NCBI GenBank assembly: GCA_025928215.1
Contig: JAICJW010000032.1
Location: 1 to 17,163 of the forward strand
DNA length: 17,163 nt
Reading direction: 5' to 3'
Source: Chloroflexia bacterium
Lineage (GTDB): Bacteria > Chloroflexota > Chloroflexia > Thermomicrobiales > JALYUS01
Under the pieces are notes generated by a model, which was not told where the DNA came from, did not search any database, and was given only the letters and a program-made list of their open reading frames with translations. Positions within the stretch are counted from its first letter, which is position 1. Each line of letters begins with the position of its first letter. The translations under genes were made by a program, and so were the position numbers. This document shows positions 13,592 to 17,163 of this stretch, one piece after another.

Positions 13592-13621
13592 ATCATACGC
13601 GTTGCAGGCGCACGCGGTCAA
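13592..13621 (-). promoter_or_regulatory. Sigma-70-type promoter for the SH3b gene
   Basis: On the - strand, TTGACC (13621-13616) and TATGAT (13597-13592) are separated by 18 bases; each hexamer matches consensus at five of six positions. The predicted start near 13585 gives a leader of about 39 bases. Among the promoters in this window it has the most consensus-like -35. Confidence 0.6.
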
Positions 13622-13651
13622 TTTCCTCCTGCCAATCTATAGATGCGTCGC

Positions 13652-13682
13652 AAAACGGGAGCGGCACGCGTGCGCCCGCGCG
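13652..13682 (-). terminator. Possible terminator of the reductase operon
   Basis: Immediately after the TAG of the second SDR gene, the - strand has a GC-rich imperfect stem centred on the palindrome GCACGCGTGC, followed by CCCGTTTTGCG. The T run is only four bases and the stem is imperfect, so this is a modest candidate. Confidence 0.35.
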
Positions 13683-13683
13683 G

Positions 13684-14490
13684 CTATCCCACGATACTCT
13701 CGCCGCCGTCCACGCTGATCGTGGTGCCGGTGATCCAGCCGCATCCGGCGGAACAGAGGGCGACGACCGCGCCCGCAACATCCTGCGGCGTCGTGATCCG
13801 CCCGGCGGGGTGGCTGCGCTGGACGTGGGCGAGCATGTCCGACGAACCGGGAATAGCGCGAAAGGAGGGTGTATCGGTCAGCCCCGCACGGATTGTATTG
13901 ACGGTAATCCCGGCTGGTGCCAGTTCGACGGCGAGTTCGCGCACATTCGCTTCCAGCGCCGCTTTCGCCGTCCCGACCGCGCCATACCCCGGCAGGACGC
14001 GATGCGCGCCGTGGCTACTCATCGCGAGGATACGGCCACCATACCCCATCAGGTCGCGCGCGATCAGGTCCTGGGTCCAGTAGATGAGCGAGTGCGCCAT
14101 CACATCGAGCGTCATCTCCATCTGACGCGGGAATGGCACGCCACGGGTGGAAAGCGGCCCGCCGATGAAGCGCACCGGCGACCCGAAGCCGAGTGAGTGG
14201 ATGAGCACGCGCACGCCGCCCGCCCCGACCGTTGGCGCGATCGCATCCAGCACCTTCGCGCGGCCCTGCGCATCGGCGGCATTGGCGCGGATGAACCACG
14301 CGCGCCGCCCCGCCGCTTCAATTGCCGCTTGTGTTTCCTCGGCTGTCCCGCGCGATTGCCGCCGCCCGAGCGCGACGCCGACGATGTCCGCCCCCGCGTC
14401 CGCGAGCGCGACCGCACACGCCGCCCCGATCCCGCTCGACGCCCCGAGTACGACCGCCCACGTCCCTGTCAGCGACCCATCCCCGGCCAT
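13684..14490 (-). CDS. SDR oxidoreductase, FabI/FabL-like (paralog 2)
   Basis: A 268-aa short-chain dehydrogenase/reductase. The Rossmann motif GASSGIG is at 16-22. The active site is Tyr169 with Lys176 in GYGAVGTAKAALEANVRELA, i.e. Y-x6-K, the spacing of enoyl-ACP reductases FabI and FabL, not the Y-x3-K of classical SDRs. The surrounding GAHRVLPGY, VELAPAGITVNTIRAG, PAGRITTPQDV and SVDGG also resemble FabL. The second FabI Tyr position is Ser (MSSHGAHR), as in FabL. A trans-2-enoyl-thioester reductase role is therefore plausible but unproven. ATG 14490 is supported by GGGGAG eight bases upstream. It follows its paralog by 80 bases containing a hairpin repeat; both are probably in one operon with the dehydrogenase at 15389. 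Confidence 0.85.
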   Translation of the reverse strand: MAGDGSLTGTWAVVLGASSGIGAACAVALADAGADIVGVALGRRQSRGTAEETQAAIEAAGRRAWFIRANAADAQGRAKVLDAIAPTVGAGGVRVLIHSLGFGSPVRFIGGPLSTRGVPFPRQMEMTLDVMAHSLIYWTQDLIARDLMGYGGRILAMSSHGAHRVLPGYGAVGTAKAALEANVRELAVELAPAGITVNTIRAGLTDTPSFRAIPGSSDMLAHVQRSHPAGRITTPQDVAGAVVALCSAGCGWITGTTISVDGGESIVG

Positions 14491-14511
14491 GAAATCAACT
14501 CCCCGGAGAGG

Positions 14512-14570
14512 GTTCGGGGTTCGCGGTTCGGGGCAGGTCTTCCTCGAACTTCGAACCCCGAACCCCGAAC
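14512..14570. repeat. Hairpin of GTTCGNN heptads, copy 2
   Basis: Arms 14512-14530 and 14552-14570 are inverted at 18 of 19 positions (gttcggggttcg core). On the - strand it reads as four successive 7-base units: GTTCGGG, GTTCGGG, GTTCGAA, GTTCGAG. It abuts the stop codon of the first SDR gene (14571-14573) and lies inside the operon, so it may process or partly terminate the transcript. It is related to 10975-11056. Confidence 0.75.
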
Positions 14571-15392
14571 TCACCCGACGATGTCTTCCCCGCCATCCAC
14601 GCGGATGATGTTGCCGGTCATCCAGCCGGTGCCCGCGCCGGAGAGGGCGACGATTGCGCTGGCGACATCCTCCGGTGTCGTCAGGCGGCCACCGGGGTTG
14701 ACGCGGGCGGCGTAGTCAATCAGGGCGTCGTTGCCAGGAATCTTGCGGAGGGCGGGGGTATCCGTGACGCCCGCCTGGATCGCGTTGACGGCGATCTTTT
14801 GCGTTGCCAGTTCGACGGCGAGTTGGCGGATATGCGCCTCCAGCGCCGCTTTCGCCGCCGAGACCGCGCCGTACGAGGGCCAGGCGCGGTGCCCGCCCGC
14901 CGAGGTCATCGCCCAGACACGCCCGCCCTCACTGAGAAGGCCACGCGCGACGAGGTCCTGCACCCAGTAGACGAGCGAGTGCGCCATCACATCGAGCGTC
15001 ATGTCCATCTGCTTCTGATTAATCACGTCGTCGCCGACGAATCGCTTCAGCGTGCCGAAGGCGAGGGAGTGGAGGACGACGCGCACGCCGCCCGGCCCAA
15101 TCTCCGCCGCGACCTGATCCAGCGCCTCCTTGCGAGCGTCGGGGTCGGCGGCGTTCATGTTGAAGAAGCGCGCCTGCCGCCCCATCCCTTCGATTTCTCC
15201 CGTGATGCGCTCGACATTCGGCATCGTGTTGCGGCGGTCGAGGTGGACGCCCATGATGTTCGCCCCGGCCCGCGCGAGGGCAAGCGCATTCGCTCCCCCG
15301 AAGCCGCTCGACGCTCCGAGGACGAGCGCCCACGTGCCCTGCAAGGACCCGTCATTGTACGTACCGGGCGCGGCACTCGTACGCGTGGTCAC
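14571..15392 (-). CDS. SDR oxidoreductase, FabI/FabL-like (paralog 1)
   Basis: A 273-aa paralog of the next gene; both share MTLDVMAHSL and the same active-site layout. GASSGFG is at 26-32 and Tyr174/Lys181 lie in SYGAVSAAKAALEAHIRQLA (Y-x6-K). The segment MTSAGGHRAWPSY has Ser at the FabI Tyr146 position, as in FabL. Other family marks: VLHSLAFG, NAIQAGVTDTPALRKIPG and RVDGGEDIVG. The N-terminus carries about 15 extra residues before the Rossmann fold. The start is GTG, overlapping the upstream TGA as GTGA, with GGAGGGAG just before it, so it is coupled to the dehydrogenase gene. Expected to be a cytosolic NAD(P)H reductase, perhaps of enoyl or hydroxyacyl thioesters; the substrate is unknown. 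Confidence 0.86.
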   Translation of the reverse strand: MTTRTSAAPGTYNDGSLQGTWALVLGASSGFGGANALALARAGANIMGVHLDRRNTMPNVERITGEIEGMGRQARFFNMNAADPDARKEALDQVAAEIGPGGVRVVLHSLAFGTLKRFVGDDVINQKQMDMTLDVMAHSLVYWVQDLVARGLLSEGGRVWAMTSAGGHRAWPSYGAVSAAKAALEAHIRQLAVELATQKIAVNAIQAGVTDTPALRKIPGNDALIDYAARVNPGGRLTTPEDVASAIVALSGAGTGWMTGNIIRVDGGEDIVG

Positions 15393-16327
15393 TTGGCTCC
15401 CTCCCCACCCGCGCGCGGCTTGCCGGTGGCAATCGTGACATTCGCGGCATCCTGCGCGAAGCGGCTGACACCGCTGTAATCGTCCGCCGCCATGCCCGCT
15501 GCCAACCCACGATCGTACAGTTCAATCGCCCGCGAGCCGATCTCCGTCGGCACGCCAAGGTCCTTCGCCGCATTGAGCGCCGCGTTGAGGTCCTTGCGAA
15601 GCAGTTTCATCGAGAAGCCGGGGGTGTATTCATCTTTGAAGATCGTCCGGTCAATCCAGTTATTGAGGAGATAGTTGCCCGCCGTGGCGGTGGAGAGCAC
15701 ACCCTTGACCGTCTGCGCGTCCACGCCACCCTTGACGGCGAGCGTCAGGGCCTCCGCGTTGGCGATCATCACCGCGCTGATGATGTACTGATTCGCCAGT
15801 TTGACCATCTCGCCCGCGCCAATCGGCCCGACGTGCGTGACCGTCTTGCCGCCCGAGCCGAGCGCATCGAGCACCGGCTTCACCTTCGCGACCGTTTCGT
15901 CATCGCCGCCGACCATAATCGTCAGTTCGCCCGTCGCGGCGCGGGCCGGGCCACCGGAGACCGGCGCGTCCACCATGCCGATTCCCTTTTCGTCCAGTTT
16001 CGTCGCGACATCGCGCGTATAGGTTGGGGAGACGGTACTCATGTCAATAACGACGGTGCCCGCCTTCGCGCCCGCAATGATCCCGTCCGTGCCGAGAGCG
16101 GTTTCGGTCAGCTCCGGCCCGTCCGGCACGCAGGTCAGGACGAAATCGGCCCGCGCCGCCGCATCCTTCGGCGTTTCCGCAATCGTCGCGCCCTGCGACG
16201 CGAGCCGTTCCGCCGACGTGCGGCTCACATGCGGCACGACGAGCGTTTCAAACCCCGCCTTGATGAGCGTCGCCGCAATCGGCTCGCCGAGCGCCCCTAA
16301 TCCGATCACTGCAATTGTCTTCGCCAT
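15389..16327 (-). CDS. NAD(P)-dependent beta-hydroxyacid dehydrogenase (HIBADH/GarR family)
   Basis: A 312-aa soluble dehydrogenase. The N-terminal Rossmann domain starts IAVIGLGALGEPIA (5-18). The substrate-binding signature DAPVSGGPARA is at 120-130 and catalytic Lys176 lies in GAGEMVKLANQ (170-180). The all-alpha C-terminal domain has FSMKLLRKDLNAAL. These are the markers of 3-hydroxyisobutyrate dehydrogenase and tartronate semialdehyde reductase; sequence alone does not choose between them. The start ATG has AGGAGG eight bases upstream. It is the first gene of a likely three-gene operon with two FabL-like SDRs, suggesting a short carbon-chain oxidation or reduction route. Its promoter is divergent from the GbsR-type regulator, a natural candidate controller. 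Confidence 0.9.
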   Translation of the reverse strand: MAKTIAVIGLGALGEPIAATLIKAGFETLVVPHVSRTSAERLASQGATIAETPKDAAARADFVLTCVPDGPELTETALGTDGIIAGAKAGTVVIDMSTVSPTYTRDVATKLDEKGIGMVDAPVSGGPARAATGELTIMVGGDDETVAKVKPVLDALGSGGKTVTHVGPIGAGEMVKLANQYIISAVMIANAEALTLAVKGGVDAQTVKGVLSTATAGNYLLNNWIDRTIFKDEYTPGFSMKLLRKDLNAALNAAKDLGVPTEIGSRAIELYDRGLAAGMAADDYSGVSRFAQDAANVTIATGKPRAGGEGAK

Positions 16328-16379
16328 GCCGCGTCCTCCTCATCTGCCATCACGTCTATCGGCCGGTTCTCTACCGCGC

Positions 16380-16408
16380 AGTGTAGCCCGAAAACGCACC
16401 ATTGGGAA
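16380..16408 (-). promoter_or_regulatory. Candidate promoter of the dehydrogenase-SDR operon
   Basis: On the - strand, TTCCCA (16408-16403) and TACACT (16385-16380) are separated by 17 bases; each matches consensus at four of six positions. A start near 16373 gives a leader of about 46 bases. It is divergent from the gbsR-type promoter. Confidence 0.4.
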
Positions 16409-16428
16409 AGGTGATGGCTGATCGATAG

Positions 16429-16446
16429 GTTCAGTATTGACTGAAC
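16429..16446. promoter_or_regulatory. 18-bp perfect-arm palindrome: candidate GbsR/MarR operator
   Basis: GTTCAGT and ACTGAAC are exact 7-bp inverted arms around ATTG. The site overlaps the -35 of the downstream regulator gene and lies between two divergent promoters, a typical place for autorepression by a MarR/GbsR dimer. Confidence 0.6.
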
Positions 16447-16465
16447 AAGTCGAACACGCTATACC
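16437..16465 (+). promoter_or_regulatory. Sigma-70-type promoter of the GbsR/MarR-type gene
   Basis: TTGACT (16437-16442) and TATACC (16460-16465) are separated by 17 bases. Transcription would start near 16472, leaving a short leader holding the RBS AAAGGAGG (16473-16480). The palindrome at 16429-16446 covers the -35, so binding there would block RNA polymerase. Confidence 0.6.
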
Positions 16466-16485
16466 AACCATGAAAGGAGGGCCGT

Positions 16486-16977
16486 ATGTCGCATCTCCCG
16501 GAGGACGAGCACACGGCGGAGCAGATGTATATTGAGGACGTCGGGGTCGTATTTGAGCAAGCCGGGTTCCCGCGGATGGCGGCGCGGGTGATTGGCCGGC
16601 TGCTCATCTGCGAGCCGCCGCATCAATCTCCCGGCGAACTTGCCGTCGCGCTCCAGGCGAGCAAAGCGTCCATCAGCACGAGCGTTCGCCTGCTCATCCA
16701 GTTTGGCATCGTCGAGCGGGTCGCCTTCCCCGGCAAGCGGCGCGACTACTACCGTATCCGTGACGAGGCGTGGTCCCGCATGACGGAGGAGCGTATGGAC
16801 CTCGTCACCACGATCCGCGAACTTGCCGAGCGGGGTATTGCGCTCCGTGCAGACACGGGCCGCACGGCGGACCTGCGCCTGCGCGAGATGCGAGAGTTCT
16901 ACGCCTTCTACGAGCGTGAAATGCCGGAAATCATCGCGCGCTGGCGGGAGGAGTGGCAGAGCAAACGGCACGAATAG
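16486..16977 (+). CDS. GbsR/MarR-type transcriptional regulator
   Basis: A 163-aa regulator. A helical N-terminus (about 12-45) leads into a winged helix: SPGELAVALQASKASISTSVRLLIQFGIV (split 48-76) with the wing at FPGKRRDYYRI (81-91). A C-terminal helical, Arg/Glu-rich dimerisation region (about 95-160) follows. The order matches GbsR-like proteins that repress neighbouring transport genes. The start is secure: AAAGGAGG ends five bases before the ATG. It lies 31 bases upstream of an ABC ATPase gene on the same strand, so it probably controls, and is co-transcribed with, an exporter. It also diverges from the dehydrogenase-SDR operon, with a palindrome between them. The effector is unknown. 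Confidence 0.85.
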   Translation: MSHLPEDEHTAEQMYIEDVGVVFEQAGFPRMAARVIGRLLICEPPHQSPGELAVALQASKASISTSVRLLIQFGIVERVAFPGKRRDYYRIRDEAWSRMTEERMDLVTTIRELAERGIALRADTGRTADLRLREMREFYAFYEREMPEIIARWREEWQSKRHE

Positions 16978-17008
16978 GACGATTCACAGCGAAAAGAGCG
17001 AAGCAATC

Positions 17009-17163
17009 ATGACGGACATCATCGAGACCAGTGCATTGACGAAGCGCTACGGACAGAACCGAGGCATCCATGCGGTGACGTTTTCCGTCTCCGAAGGAGA
17101 AGTTTTCGGTTTTCTCGGGCCAAATGGGGCCGGCAAATCCACGACGATTCGCCTCTTGATGGG
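17009..17163 (+). CDS. ABC transporter ATP-binding protein, N-terminal part (cut by window end)
   Basis: The first 51 codons of an ATPase, open to the window edge. It begins MTDIIETSALTKRYGQ, the usual N-terminal strand with the aromatic A-loop Tyr that stacks on adenine, and contains the Walker A motif GPNGAGKST followed by TIRLLMG. This form is typical of ABC-2 type exporters of drugs or lipids. The start ATG 17009 has only a weak purine-rich RBS (AAAAGAG). Membrane subunits would lie beyond the window. The gene follows the GbsR/MarR-type regulator by 31 bases, a common arrangement for regulated efflux systems. Confidence 0.88.
   Translation, partial: MTDIIETSALTKRYGQNRGIHAVTFSVSEGEVFGFLGPNGAGKSTTIRLLM

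Noticed and set aside
3142..13646. Shared 10-mer GCATCTATAG at 3142 and, inverted, at 13646
   Set aside because: A repeated 10-mer is expected by chance many times in 17 kb, and there is no matching flank.

Overview
This is a GC-rich bacterial chromosomal window of ordinary gene density: 17 recognisable coding regions (two cut by the window edges), mostly housekeeping or small-operon genes. I see no rRNA, tRNA, CRISPR array, phage gene or transposase. The mix suggests Chloroflexota, perhaps a Thermomicrobia-like lineage: an archaeal/Chloroflexi-type bifunctional phosphoglucose/phosphomannose isomerase, an ECF42-type sigma factor with its DGPF partner, a DUF2277 protein, FabL-like reductases, Thr/Pro-linker surface proteins, and intergenic hairpin repeats. 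This placement is inference from gene content, not a tree.

Left part (1-7625), all on the + strand: the 3' end of an aspartate-semialdehyde dehydrogenase; a phosphosugar isomerase; two tandem paralogous M20-family amidohydrolases separated by a 102-bp MITE-like element; an operon of DGPF/YCII protein, ECF sigma factor and alpha/beta hydrolase; and a short DUF2277 gene with its own extended -10 promoter.

Middle (7720-10907), all on the - strand: an Lrp/AsnC regulator, then a translationally coupled cluster of DtxR-like regulator, flippase-like membrane protein (LPG-synthase transmembrane family) and lipoprotein. The DtxR-like protein lacks two of the usual effector-site metal ligands. A 21-bp palindrome in its leader is a candidate operator.

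Right part (11132-17163): an unrecognised 173-aa gene diverging from lrp across a long hairpin; prephenate dehydrogenase (tyrA) with a leader of about 100 nt; a membrane-anchored SH3b protein; a 3-gene operon of beta-hydroxyacid dehydrogenase plus two FabI/FabL-like SDR reductases; and, diverging from it, a GbsR/MarR-type regulator followed by the start of an ABC transporter ATPase.

The most distinctive layer is between the genes. There are three families of intergenic inverted repeats (two present twice), several lying directly against stop codons. Six intergenic sites also fit an extended -10 promoter pattern (TGN-TAnnnT), mostly without a good -35. I found no clear candidate for a wholly new biological system. 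The best leads are the DtxR-like regulator with altered metal ligands and its membrane operon, the heptad-repeat hairpins, and the tandem FabL-like SDR operon.
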